64,000 bases of DNA. Origin: Pipra filicauda (taxonomy: Eukaryota > Chordata > Aves > Passeriformes > Pipridae). Location: positions 1,794,950 through 1,858,949 of the forward strand of contig NW_024103729.1 in NCBI RefSeq assembly GCF_003945595.2. The letters are read 5' to 3'. Within the stretch, counting starts at the first letter, position 1. Every line of letters starts with the position of its first letter. Below, piece by piece: positions 37,901 through 49,010 of this stretch. A program made the translations under genes and the position numbers. The notes below the pieces were generated by a model, which was not told the DNA's origin, ran no database searches, and saw nothing but the letters and a program-made list of their open reading frames with translations.

Positions 37901-40900
37901 ATAGGTAAGTTCTTTATAGAGGGTAAAATATATAACTGCTTAAGAAACTTTTTTACAGGTTCATAGTTATGTTACTGGACTTGGTTTTATTATTCATAGT
38001 TGAATAACTGAATAATTGAGTAATTCATAACTGAAGAAACCAGCCCACATGCTTTGGGCAGCAAAAATGCAGTGTCTTAGTTAGTAGGTTCTGTGCTGGA
38101 TGGGTTTGCTGCAGGGAGTTGGAGTTTGGCTTGTACAATCATCTCCTCTTCAGTCTCTGCCTCAGACTCTCCTACCTATGGAGGCTTTTATCTTCCTGAA
38201 ACATTTAACTCCTTGCTTTCTCTTGAGCACGACAAACTTCCTGATTCCACAAGCACTTGCTGCAATGCTTTTGAGAGATCTCAAGCTACACATCTCAGAA
38301 TTAATAACAGGCTTGATTTATATGAAAATAACGTGGAGAACTTCTCAAGTAATGGTACTGTCAGTGTTGCTTCACATAGAGGTAATGTGCCTGTTGGCTG
38401 GTATTATTATGTAATGAAGGGCTTTGCATTCCAGTTTAATGAAAGACTAAGAAAATAATAGCTCTGTAGTAGCTGACTACTGGTTGTTTATAGGACAACT
38501 GTTCTGAGTGTATTAGAAATTTACTTGGCTTACTTAGAAACTTAGTACATTTTTACTAAGATGCAAGGAAAGATTGTCTGGGAAAGGTTTTCCTGAAGTG
38601 TAGCTCCCCACAAAATTTCCTATTTCTTGAAATTGTCAGCTTTTGGTGCATATGGTGCATTTATGTTCTCTGGTATGTGCCCTTGAGGGCTAAATGTGAC
38701 TCAGGTTGGTCCTCAGGTCTTTGTCATCCAACATTTGACTAAGCCTGGAGAGCAACAGCCACGAGGCTTTTGAGGAAATGACTCAGTTCAGCACTGTAGA
38801 CTCAGCTGTCAGTTAAAATATGTACTTATGCATATCAAACTTATCCATACTTAAAATGGATTTTATTGGTGTATGCACAGTATGAAGGATTTCTAGCTAG
38901 TCAGTAGTAAAATGGTCATGACCTACAGTTGCTACCACAGGAAAAAAAAAAGGGAAGTTTTAGAGGGAGATTAAAAAAGGCATGCTGCTTTAAACACTGT
39001 AACAAGTAAGACCTTTATTTTCTGAAAATATTATTGCAGAGAAGCAGAATTCAGAGGCTTTTATCAGCTTTAGAGAATGGTAAAACTTTTGCTCTAAGAA
39101 GGAATTGGGCCAAAACACGAGGTAAGCCTCAGTAAGGGTGGTGAGGCTCACCATGGATGAAGATGAGGCATAATAGTGGTAAAGGTTTGGAATCAGGAAT
39201 TTCTGCAGCAAGGCAGACTTAGTTTAATTTCTTTTAGTGTGATCATATCACTTCTAAGAATTTAGAAGTAGTAGTATATGGAATTTCAACATGAAGTCAA
39301 TCTTAATTTTTTCTTTTTCTGTCCTTGTGTAGAGGTACTATTTTTATAATTCAGTAACAGCAAAGACAACAAGAAGGAAAAGGTGTGATTTGGGTTTATT
39401 AGTTTGAGCACAGTACAATCCAAAGTTTTCAATCAAATTCATGAAGGTTACAAAGGTAAATTGAAACTCCTGATAAGTTACTAGGATGGGTTTTTCAAAG
39501 GTAAGTTTAGCTAGATTAACCTAATTTATCTTTAATAGGAGAATTCACTTTTTTGACAAGAAAAAGCAATAGATCTCATGTACAGAAGACCTCTAGTCTT
39601 TTGTAAAAACATGTTATGTGGCCACATAAGGGCATTATTAGTTAAAATTATGAAGATTGGTGTTGGTACAAGAATTGCATGTGGGTGAAGAACAAGCTAA
39701 AGAGGAGTGTCAGTAGAGTTATGAAAGAAAAGTTCTGGCTGGACAGAGAATAAAAGTAGGTCTATCCAAGAGGTGATGTGATAAGAAGTGATTACCTTAT
39801 TTAAGTGTCAGTCACTTGTAAAGATACTAAGAGTGGTGATAAAATATGGATATTAAGGACTTCCTCTGTAATTGCTTGGTAGTTGGGCTGACAATAAGAA
39901 CATCTTTTTGGGGAGAAAAGCATCTCATGTGTTGTGAATTTAAGGTTTTAGCACTCTTAGGGTGCCACTGTTACCAGTCTCAGTTCCCATTTCTGTCTAT
40001 TTGGAAATATAATGACCTCTTACAGGATGTGAAGATTAAAAGGCTACAGCACAAGAGGTATGAGAGGATCCTTTTGAGTTTAGCCTTCATCTGAATAGTT
40101 TGAGTTTTTTAATGTGACTGATGGACATGAAATAGAGGAGAAGTGCTCATTTCCCTTAGAACATGTAGTCTGAGAATATTACAAAAGGCAGTAGTCAACC
40201 TCTAGATTTCTGTCTCTTAGCAAGACAAAATGAAGAAATTGAAGTAAATGTAATAAAAGCACACAACTTATGCATCCTTACAGATCTTTTCACCAGTGTA
40301 GATGAAACAGCAGAAATGGCACAGAGTATTGCTGATTCTCAAGGCGTTTGTTTCATTCCAGGTCTTCAGGTAAAATTATTAATTTACTAACCTAATTAAA
40401 ACTTCAACTTTTACATGTTTAAATGTAATAATTTACATCCTATCACAGTATTTATTCTGTACTACTCAGGTTCTTACTGTCTGTCGCTTATCATGATGTA
40501 TGAAGACCATTGTCAGAATGCATAAACACCATCCTCCCCTTGAGAAAAACCCTACCAAATAGAAAAATTAGTGAAGGACAGATAAACTGAATGATTTGCC
40601 CCCAGGAACATAGGCAGTGCCTGCAGAGACAAAAACTGATCCCGTAGCTTTTCTGCCTCCTGCAGAGCCATCACTGAGACAATACTTCTGAGCACTGTTC
40701 TAAAATAATTCATTTTATTCTACCTTTTCTCAAGATGTACGTTGCAATTCATCAGAATATTTACAAACAATGAGCAAGATTGCAATTCCTGGTGTTATGA
40801 AAAATGAAGATAATGTTTAGACACTTCTCCTGGGAATGATCAAACTCAGTAGGATAAACATCTCTCTTAGAAGTCTCAGTGATTGATTGGTTTGAATTAC

Positions 40901-43900
40901 CTCATCTCTGTATGTTTCTAAAAGTTTTTTGAGGTTTTTTTAAATCTTCATTTGTCTACCATACTCATTTTAATCATTCCCAGGACTAGTGGTTCTTTCT
41001 GAAGAAACTTAACATCTTTAACCTTCCCTTTGTGTAAGTCCTGAAGAACAAAGCAAAGAGGAATTTCATTTCTTCTCCAGGTAGCCCAGCTCCCTGCTCT
41101 CAAACAGCCACCCCAGTCTCTAGGGATATAGAATTTGATTGTGCTAAGGGGCCTCTGTTTCGCATTTACTGGGAGTAACTGTGCTAGGAACAAGCAAGTG
41201 TTGAGCTATGCTAAATTCCAGTATTGGCAGGCAGGAATCCTGAGGTAGACAAATGTTAGTCTCAGTATTTTCTGAAGTTTTATTTCTATTAGTGTTCAAG
41301 TTCTAGAGATATTGGCAAAATTTCTTTTTTGTTTGTATCTTTTTGTTTTGCTTTGTGGGTTTTTCTCTCCCTTGCTTTCTTGGCACTCTCTCCATAAGGA
41401 ACCCCAGCCAGCTTCCCAGTTAATACTGATTCAGTCTTTCTCCTTAATTCTGGTATTCCCAGTCCAAATTTAGAAGCTGTACTTGGATAACTGAATGGAT
41501 TTCTCTTTAACTGTGACATCTAGCAGCCACTAATAGTCCCCTCCAGTGTGGGTTTCTTTGCTTTTTAAAACCCCTGCTTATTCCAGTGGACCGTGCAGAC
41601 TCAGTGACAGACTGTGTGTCCACTTAGAAACTGAGGGGATTACATGGTGTGAAAAGGGACATAACAGAGTGGAACACTTCTGGGCTGTAATGTGTCTGTG
41701 TAGCTCCACATGGCTAGATGCTAACACAAATTGATTCTATTATAATATTTCTTAGTCCTCAGAATGACAGCCCTTAGAAAGGGTTCTTAGAAAGCTCACG
41801 TGGCCATTTCCTACACAAGGTAAAATGTTCCTCTACTCATCCATAATTAGGCAATAAGAACAAGTGTCTTTCTTGCTGGATTCTACTGCTGTGGTGCAGT
41901 ACACAGAGAGGAACATCACTGTGAAATTATATTTAAAATGGGGTGAATATTTGCATTAATAATTTTTTTCCTTTTACTCATTCTGCTAGAAATAGGTTTC
42001 CAGGCTTCCATTTCTGTGGTTAATAGTAACAGCAAAACTGTAGGGCTCTTCAGTGGGGGGTATGCGTGGATGTGCATGCTCTTTTCTTCTTTTTTTTAAT
42101 GATCAATTCTTTCTAGATACCCTTATGTAGAATATGAGTCTACACCTTTTAGATTATCTTGTACGTGAAAAACGTTAAATTTAGAAGCCATGAATCCTTA
42201 TTGTACTGCTGAGCTGGACAAGTGGCTCCATTCTCAGAGTGGTAAGGGTACTTTTATGTGGAAACAAAAAGAATATTTTCTTTGACGCAGAAGTTTCTTC
42301 TATTTAGGAATTTCTCAAAATGCCAGCTTTCTTTTTGGCTGTGTCCGCCTATCTGTACACTGGTGTTTTGGGTTTTTTAGCATATGATAGCATTTTCCTA
42401 ACTATAAATATGTGTGTATGTATTTTATAAGCATGAAATTCAAACTTCTGGTAAGTGTTGTCATAATTGATACTTCGCACAATACAACTGAAAAGGATTG
42501 TTTCGGTTTAAAAGTTACTGTCTACACTGAAAATAAGATTGAACATTGTCACAAACCAGGTACACATCAGCCAACTAATATTTTGTGATAAAGTTCATCA
42601 GAGTAGTGGAGGAGTGGAAACAGAGATTCATACATTAGTCCTCTAGTTCTCCTGTAAAAACAAGAACACTTAGAATTTTTCTTGGACTGTGCTTATTAGT
42701 GTAACTGATAATAGGCTGTAGTATACATTAATAAAAAGTATTATCATCCATTTCAGTGTTACTTTTAAAAGTCAATTAATCTTTCTTTCAGTAGTTCAGG
42801 AAGGGGTGTGTGAAATCTTGTTGGAGAACAGCAGTATCAGTGTGCCCTGTCCTAGACAAAATGTACCCTGTACATATTTTGAAGATAAATCACATAGCTT
42901 AGTCTTATTTAGTATGTCAGATTTGAAATAAGACACTTAAAACTTTTGCTCTTGAAAGAAGCTATTTAAACTGTTCACTGAGGTAGCTACAATAACACTA
43001 TATTCCTCTTACGTATTGTTTTCAATTTTCTTCTCTCACTGCTGCCTGTAATTGTTGTAAGTTATTTTTTTCTTCTTACTCTTTGACTCCTTTCTTAAAA
43101 GCCTACAAACACAATTCACTGAACTCATGGTGACATCTGTTGTGCAGGTTTCTGTGGATGGCACATATTTATGTGCCTCTTTCATGGGGCTGAAGCCTTC
43201 CACTACCAGAAACCATCTTGTACGAGCTATACTGGAATCTATAGCTTTCAGGTACTGTTTGCTTAATTACCTGGCTTATTTCTTACATTTGCTTTTATTT
43301 AGATCAGCACCATTAAATGGATACTTGGACTTCTGCAGATTGTAAAATATTAATAGTAGTGATCCGTTACTGTTATGCTGGAAAGGAGTTTCAGCTGCTT
43401 CCTTTTTTCTTAACACTTTGCAATTACACTTGTGTATGTTTGCTAGTTCAGAGGTTTTTTTTATATAGTAACCATATAGATTGTTAAATTATATTGTTTG
43501 TTGCATGTTCTAAAAATGTTTTCTCTTTGAAGTTTGTCCTTACTCTGGTGACAGTGTTTTGTCAGAAGCTGTAGCCCATTCCAGCTATGTTTAAAGTACC
43601 CCTGAAGCTCAAAGTTTTATATTATAGAATCATGGAATATGCTGAGTTGGAAGAGACCCATCAGGATCATAGAGTCCAACTTCTGCCCCTACACAGAACT
43701 TCCCAAGAATCACACAAATAAATAGAAAAGAGTAGAGATCCTTTGTGTTTAGATTTTCTCCCATTAACTGAAATGTTTCAGAACAAGTCAAACTTGAAGC
43801 CTTCAGATATTACCCTTAAAAAATAGCTGGGTGAACTCCAGTTAACACTCTGTTGGCCTACTTGCCTCACTCTAAGTGAGGAATCAGTGATGGCATCTTG

Positions 43901-46900
43901 TCTGTAGAAACCTGTCGGCAATTTTCAGTGGAAACAGTGAACCTTCCACGGTGACTTGCTATAGAATGGGCCATGATTTAGCCATACTTGTGCCTTTGTA
44001 GTAATGATAAGGACCAAAGACCAGTTTCAGGGGGTTTGGTTTTTTTTATCTGTGCATTTTAGAGACTCACTAGCTATTGGAGCAGTTCTGACAGAACTGA
44101 GGCTTTTTTTGCCTTGTATTTTATTTTCTGACTATGTAGATACTGGAAACACTTTATGGAATATATAATGCTTAATTCAACTGAATATTTTTTTTAAAGA
44201 AACAAAGTGCTTTATGATACCATTGTGAAGAAGGTGCACATTCCTCTTCAAACCATTCGGTAAGTTCTGTGTAACTTCTAAATTTGATATATGGGAATTT
44301 GACTTTAGGTCGATGTGAACTTTATTATGCATTTTATCTTACTGTAAAAATTCTGTTGTTGAGAAATGGATGATTCCCAAGTCAAATGTTAATGTAGCTT
44401 AAGCAGCAGTAGAGTCTCCCCACACCTATTGGCATTGATGATTGGCAGTAGGGGAGTAACAAATTGCTCTAATTATTAAAACAATAATAAAAGAGAAGGC
44501 AAATGCATGTTTTCAAGTAGCACTAGAGTGCACATAGCAATGCCTACCCCAAAGGTCATTTTACCCTTTGTAATCATTCTTTCATACTGACACATTTTGT
44601 GCCGGGTCTTTCACAGACTATTTTTTGAAGACATCAGTTAAAACTATTTGTTCTATTTGTGAGGGAAAGAGGGAGAATATTTTTACAATTCAGTTGTTAA
44701 GACATTGGTTTTGCTTTAATCTTTGAAGAAGCAGATCAAATTTAGTGAGGTAACGGTGAATATGCTTTCACAACATTTGATGAAAATTTAACCGAATTAT
44801 ACATTGCTGGAAGACTACAGTTCACAGTTCAGTAGGTGCTTCCTCTGAACACAGCAGTTGTCAGAGCCTCCAGCCCTCTGGGGCTCAGAAGGCTCTCCGA
44901 CAAAATTCCTCCTTCGGGCAGCCAGGGGTCAGCACGGCACTGTGATGAAGAGAGAGGCAGCCTTCCTATCCCTCCTGTGCCTCTGCAGAGGAAGGAACAG
45001 ACTGGCAGGCATGTGGACACAAATCACTCTTGAGTAGTGGAAGAAAACTGAGAGTACAAGGTGGGAGGTGCTAAAAGTTTCTCTTTTCCATCACGTACTG
45101 GAGCAGAGTAGGCAAAGGTGAAGAAACAGCCAGGCTTGGGGGCTTAATGGAGACAAAAAGATTAAAAATATCTGAATTTTTGATTCCTTAGGAAACTTTT
45201 TTACATGGAAAATTGCATCCAAAATTTGAGAAGTCACATTAAGAGTGGAAACTGAAAAATGGGAAGTGTGGAAGTACAGCCTAGGGAACATTAGAATTCT
45301 GATCCCACTTATGTTGTAATGTAAACTTTAAATTGTATGATCGTTTTATTTTTTATTCATCGATAGAAAATTGCTGCTTCATATAGTGACTAATAGTTAA
45401 CTAGCATCAGTAGCAATTCAACTTGTGGCTTAAGCATTAGAAGATAATGAGATAAACTCAGTGGAGTTTTCAGTAGAGTTGTAAACTGCTCTCCTATCCT
45501 TTTATCTGCACATCTTCAGTATCTGTCAGTTACTTTTGATTTTTTGTTTTTGCTTTTATCCCATAAATAGTTTCATTCCCTTTTTAGCTGTTGTCCTGTA
45601 TCCCTTGTTCTTTCCCAGTCTCTGGCTCTTACAAGCTCCTACCAAGTTGTTGTTTTCATTAGTCCTCTACTTTCCTATTACTTCTCTTTGCTTGTCTCAA
45701 CACCATCAAGGAAAACACAGAGAAAGAGCCCTCACTTTATCCCACCTGTCCTGTGGTGTAACACCCTGCAGGAACCTTTATAAGGATGATCCTGGTGGTC
45801 CCTGGAGCCCTGGAATGTTCATGTGTTCTGTGAAATAGCACATCCCTGGTCAAATGGCACATAGGAACTTGGAGCTAGCAGATGTACAGATTGAATCTTC
45901 AAAGTATCCAGCAGCAAAATTTAGCTAAATGTAAAACTGAGTATTTGGAAATTTTTAATAGTATGAAAGACTTCACCTGGCATATTTGAATTGAAGATCT
46001 TAAAGCAATTAATAAGTTTTATTACCCAACACTTTCTATAGCAATAAACGGTAGAGGTCTTTTCTACACCACATTTGATAGAGCAACAGCTCCATGCTTG
46101 GCTGGTATTGGAGTCCAAGAGCATAATGAACCAATCTCTGACATTTCAAAGATTGCTTTTTGTCACAGTTACTTTTGTTTGCAAGTGCGATTACTTTGTA
46201 CTCTCAGATGATTAAAGATTTCCATTGATAAGTTCTAGTTTTGTCCATTAAATTGGTCCCCAACATGATGCTATTAGGAAAATAGATAGATGGAAGCCTC
46301 ATTCTGAACTTCCTCATAAAGAGAAGCAACAGTGAAGGCATTTTAGCTCACTAGTACAAAGATTTGGTAATAAGGAAAGGGGTACTCTTCCAGATCTGAG
46401 AGCACCTGAAAGGGTTTGTTTAGTGTAATGGTTTTGACTATTGTCATGTTGTGGTGGTAACTATGTAAAGGTTCTGTTATAAACTCTAACATTTCAGCCA
46501 GGATGATTTATGGTTTTAAAAGACAGAGCTTTCAGAGCTTTTGATAGTGTCCTGTGTCCCTGTCTGTCTACCGTTCCTCCCCCAGTTTAAACATTCTTTT
46601 TTTTCATGGCACTTTCTTCTGGCCACTAAACTTACCCACAAAGTGGAAACACATTTGTGTATGGGTACAGGAAGATGTATGCATAGGTGTGGAACACCAA
46701 GACTTGTTTTCTGAAATGCCAGCAATAAGCATTTGAATTTAACACATTTTTCTAACTACTTTTTCCCTTCTCCCTATAGAGCTGATGGAGGTGTCAGTAA
46801 TAATAGTTTTGTTATGCAGATGACTTCAGATTTAATTAATAAGAAAATAGAAAAACCTGCAAACGCAGATATGTCTAGTCTTGGTGCAGCTTTTCTAGCA

Positions 46901-48122
46901 GGCCTTGCTTCAGGTATGTAGACATTAAAAAGGTTGTTGTTTTTCCCTTTATAATGCATTTTTGTAAATATGAAGAGAAAAAAAAATCAGACAAAAAAAG
47001 GGCATAACTTCAAATAATTGTAAGAACTCCCCAAAGGATTACTTTAGCCTTTTTTGTGGGAATCCAAGGTAAATAGTGTTTGCTTCTCTGTACAGTACAG
47101 TTAGAAGGATGTACTGGAGAAGAAAGAGGTGAACCCTGTCTTTGCTGCCTCCTCTTTCTTGACTCTGTGTCCATTCCCATATTTGTGCTGCCTGAGCAGT
47201 GCTGGATGGGGGTGGATCATGTGCACTTACCTGCAGCCATGCCATTCCTGCTGAAGTTGTGTCCTGTCATCTGTGAGCTGAGCCTCTGTTCTTTAAGGTT
47301 TTCATGGAAATGGAAGTAAAAAATAAATTATTAACAGAAAAAACAGCTCTACTCACACAGAATTGTTCTATATCATTCACCAGACTTAAAACTACAAACT
47401 GTCAATGGTTTTGCTGAATATGCACCTACAAAATATATTTTCATTAAATTGCTCTGATATGTAAATAACACAAATGGAAGATAAAAACTATGTGCTTGAG
47501 TAAGACTTATTCACCAAATAAAAGTGTCAGAAAGTTGGGGCCCTTGACAGGCAAGAATGATTTAATAACATAAATTAATTTGAATCTGTAACACCAGCTG
47601 TTTTCTGCCATTTATGCAATTTTTTAAGACAGTAGGAAAGCAGTTAAATCTTGGGGTTCGTGGCCCTTCTTCATTGAGAAGGGCCTGCAGCCAAAAGCAC
47701 TTTGTGGATGAAACCTAAGGGAACTTCAGTGCACCAGAGCTGGTCCTTGGAAACCATCCCAGTTAAGCAGATGCATTGTCAGAATTCCAAACAAGTGGAT
47801 CCTATCGGAAAGGATTTTCACAATGTTAAAAATATGCTTCCCTCTGAGAAAGTTGTTGGTTGAGTAAAGAAAAGCTGTCATGATTTCTTACTGTGTTTCT
47901 GCTTTGGATCTCTTGGAAATAGATTAAAACAACTCAAAAATAACATATTTACAGTTGAGCTGGAGAATGAATTTTCTGTTTATAGGATTTTGGACTGACA
48001 AAGAACAACTAAAGAAGCTAAGGAGAATAGAAGCAGTGTTTGAGCCCCAAAAGGACTCAGAGGAATACAGACCTGCTATGGATACCTGGCTACAAGCAAT
48101 GAAACACTCCCTGCACTGGTAG
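25460..48122 (+). CDS. GK5: GK5, glycerol kinase 5 (FGGY family), complete, 16 exons
   Basis: Glycerol kinases transfer the ATP gamma-phosphate to glycerol to give sn-glycerol 3-phosphate. GK5 is the divergent vertebrate member linked to skin lipid metabolism in mammals. The 16 exons sum to 1560 nt (519 aa plus TAG), close to the 529-aa human protein. Landmarks seen: N-terminal phosphate loop VLGVDVGST (18-26), ISTQRGTFITW (91-101), FISWQD (112-117), the presumed catalytic Asp in ADQQ (Asp272, equivalent to the GDQQ Asp of bacterial GlpK), LTMGTGGF (290-297) and the adenosine loop ADGGVSNNSFVMQM (431-444). The start was chosen because 17 residues precede VLGVDVG, similar to human. Its context GCGATGC has G at -3. 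Oddity: the exon 12/13 segment is altered from the FGGY signature. No stop or frameshift is present. Confidence 0.96.
26565..26658 (+). CDS. GK5: GK5 exon 2
   Basis: Acceptor TGAATAG, donor A|GTAAGG. It encodes VESLYPRPGWVELDPEVLW and onward. The P-G-W-E-D-P-LW pattern is characteristic of FGGY kinases. Confidence 0.95.
29660..29735 (+). CDS. GK5: GK5 exon 3
   Basis: Acceptor GGTTTTTAG, donor AA|GTATGT. It encodes AGLHMGQIAGLGISTQRGT and onward, containing the STQR segment equivalent to the NQRE glycerol-binding loop of GlpK. Confidence 0.95.
30176..30269 (+). CDS. GK5: GK5 exon 4
   Basis: Acceptor TTTTTCAG, donor AAG|GTAAAA. It encodes RTGKPFHNFISWQDIRSAE and onward. The WQD motif lines the substrate site in this family. 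Confidence 0.95.
31237..31368 (+). CDS. GK5: GK5 exon 5
   Basis: Acceptor TGAAACAG, donor GAG|GTAAGC, phase 0. It encodes VIHVIFTVLHFLTGNDRYL and onward to TQQTSMKLSWVFKNIPE. It is more diverged from human than its neighbours, but length and phase match. Confidence 0.92.
31425..31563 (+). mobile_element. CR1 non-LTR retrotransposon 3' end
   Basis: Typical bird CR1 3' sequence: GAGGTGTTCAAGGCCAGG at about 31430, GTGTCCCTGCCCATGGCAGG, and GGTCCCTTCCAACCC. It ends in the diagnostic short ATTCTATGATTCTGTGA repeat. It is truncated at its 5' side, as most CR1 copies are, and inserted in GK5 intron 5, sense to the gene, 57 bp after exon 5. Confidence 0.93.
32721..32796 (+). CDS. GK5: GK5 exon 6
   Basis: Acceptor TTTTTCCTAG, donor G|GTGAAT. 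It encodes AEEAAKKNNCCFGTIDTWL and onward. FGTIDTWLLYRLTKG is a strongly conserved glycerol kinase segment. Confidence 0.96.
33425..33486 (+). CDS. GK5: GK5 exon 7
   Basis: Acceptor CGTGGTAG, donor ACG|GTATGT. It encodes SVYATDYSSASSTGIFEPF, equivalent to the TD-SNASRT segment of glycerol kinases. The usual Asn is Ser here. Confidence 0.94.
33575..33648 (+). CDS. GK5: GK5 exon 8
   Basis: Acceptor CGTTTCAG, donor AG|GTAACT. It lies 88 bp after exon 7. It encodes KCWSPTLCNLLSLPKSIYP and onward, up to VKDTR. Confidence 0.94.
33985..34045 (+). CDS. GK5: GK5 exon 9
   Basis: Acceptor GTTTTAAG, donor CTG|GTGAGT. It encodes FNFGSADSEIFGVPIPIMA and onward, the strand before the catalytic Asp. Confidence 0.95.
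35171..35297 (+). CDS. GK5: GK5 exon 10, catalytic Asp
   Basis: Acceptor CTCTGGCAG, donor A|GTAAGA. It encodes VADQQSAMFGECCFHPGDV then KLTMGTGGF. The Asp of ADQQ is the presumed general base. TMGTGGF matches the second phosphate-binding motif. Confidence 0.96.
37800..37904 (+). CDS. GK5: GK5 exon 11
   Basis: Acceptor AATGAAG with a weak pyrimidine tract, donor G|GTAAGT. It encodes LYPLIGWKIGKEVVYLTEG and onward to SDIGTAIKWAQDIG. The phase fits exons 10 and 12. Confidence 0.9.
40284..40369 (+). CDS. GK5: GK5 exon 12
   Basis: Acceptor CCTTACAG, donor CAG|GTAAAA. It encodes DLFTSVDETAEMAQSIADS and onward to GVCFIPGLQ. Compared with the human form as I recall it (FVPSFSGLQ), three residues are missing just before GLQ. 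Confidence 0.92.
43148..43251 (+). CDS. GK5: GK5 exon 13
   Basis: Acceptor TTGTGCAG, donor AG|GTACTG. It encodes VSVDGTYLCASFMGLKPST then HLVRAILESIAF. The GL--KPST and ILESIAFR blocks are conserved. The first eight residues depart from the family's AP--DP-A pattern. Confidence 0.93.
43624..43720 (-). mobile_element. CR1 non-LTR retrotransposon 3' end (antisense)
   Basis: Reads on the minus strand. On the plus strand it begins ATAGAATCATGGAATATGC and continues GAGTTGGAAGAGACCCATC and TCATAGAGTCCAACTTCTG, then CCCCAAGAATCACAC-like sequence. All are hallmarks of another CR1 subfamily end. It is severely 5'-truncated, in GK5 intron 13, opposite to the gene. Confidence 0.92.
44200..44259 (+). 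CDS. GK5: GK5 exon 14
   Basis: Acceptor TTTTTTAAAG, donor CG|GTAAGT. A 60-nt exon encoding NKVLYDTIVKKVHIPLQTI and onward, a helix plus strand leading to the adenosine loop. Confidence 0.94.
46780..46913 (+). CDS. GK5: GK5 exon 15, adenosine-binding loop
   Basis: Acceptor TCCCTATAG, donor G|GTATGT. It encodes ADGGVSNNSFVMQMTSDLI, the DGG-NN-MQ nucleotide-binding signature, then LGAAFLAGLASG. Confidence 0.96.
47662..47685. repeat. Perfect 9-bp GC-rich inverted repeat
   Basis: GGCCCTTCT and AGAAGGGCC are exact complements around TCATTG. It lies in GK5 intron 15, about 300 bp before the last exon. Too short for a microRNA precursor. Role unknown. Confidence 0.6.
47986..48122 (+). CDS. GK5: GK5 exon 16 with stop
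   Basis: Acceptor TTTATAG. It encodes FWTDKEQLKKLRRIEAVFE through WLQAMKHSLHW and a TAG at 48120-48122. The C-terminus is a few residues shorter than in human, where WYNKT follows. Confidence 0.95.
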
Positions 48123-49010
48123 AAATTGGCATTTTAATTACAGAAGAATTAAGATGTTTTAATTCATATTTATAACATCTTGACATTAACAGGACAGTGA
48201 AAACCACAACTGGAATTCGTGATGGTATCTATACGAGTTATGTGGTACTTGGTTACCCCCCTGCTGCTGGATGACTTACACACTGTAATGACCCTTCCCA
48301 TCATCCCTGTGACAGCTGTGGTCCAGCTGCAGCATTGGTGTCCCTTCCATGACCTCCTCCGGGTGGCCCAGCTGCTGGAATCCTACCATGTACTGCACAG
48401 GGGGTGTTCTTCCTATGATGGGTTTTCTCCTGAGGAGCTCACCTCCCTTTGGATCTCTAAAATCTTTGGTATGCTAATCATCAAGGAAGGGTAAAAGGCA
48501 CATACACTCCCCTAGGCATTGCTGAGAAACTTAAAATGATTGTTGGGGGTGGATTGTGATGAACTCAATTGTGTAGAAAGACATTTTATTGATAGTAGCC
48601 TGTTACCAACTTCTGGCTGACATTCTAAGAAAACATTTGGCCCAGCTCTGTGATGACACTTCTGTGCACTAAATTAAGATGAAATACAAAAGCAAATAGG
48701 CTTTCAGCACTCCATTTAAAAGAAAAATCCAGGATTTTTGTAGCTATTGTTCCTATCTAGCTTGTAGCTCACTTTTTAAAAAATTTTATAAAGACGAAAA
48801 GCGATCTTATCTAGCATGGCCAACCCATATACATTAAAAATACTTCCAGGTATGCTATCTAACTTGTAGATATTTGTACCATTAATATTTTCAAGGCCAT
48901 TCTTAAATCCTGTTATTATTAGCTAAAAGGGAGTCAAAAGTCTATTTTTGAAGCTATAAATTACTTTTGTATTTTTTAAACAAATAAATTCTAATTAAAG
49001 AAATGTGTAG
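48123..49010 (+). other. GK5: GK5 3' UTR (end uncertain)
   Basis: Follows the GK5 stop with no further splice signals of note. A canonical AATAAA at 48983-48988 is the first strong poly(A) signal, implying cleavage near 49005. The 91-codon open frame at 48219-48494 has no recognisable similarity. Confidence 0.55.

Larger units (their letters stand above)
25598..47985 (+). other. GK5: GK5 introns (15 within this span)
   Basis: The largest are intron 2 (26659-29659), intron 12 (40370-43147), intron 14 (44260-46779), intron 10 (35298-37799) and intron 11 (37905-40283). Two CR1 3' ends lie in introns 5 and 13, and a perfect GC-rich hairpin lies in intron 15. Open frames inside introns (for example 38093-38458 +, 37012-37476 -) show no recognisable protein and no splice link to GK5. 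I see no embedded gene. Confidence 0.8.

Noticed and set aside
38093..38458. 121-codon open frame in GK5 intron 11, with a second overlapping frame
   Set aside because: No family resemblance and no splice sites linking it in phase with GK5 exons. The GK5 total length is already complete without it.
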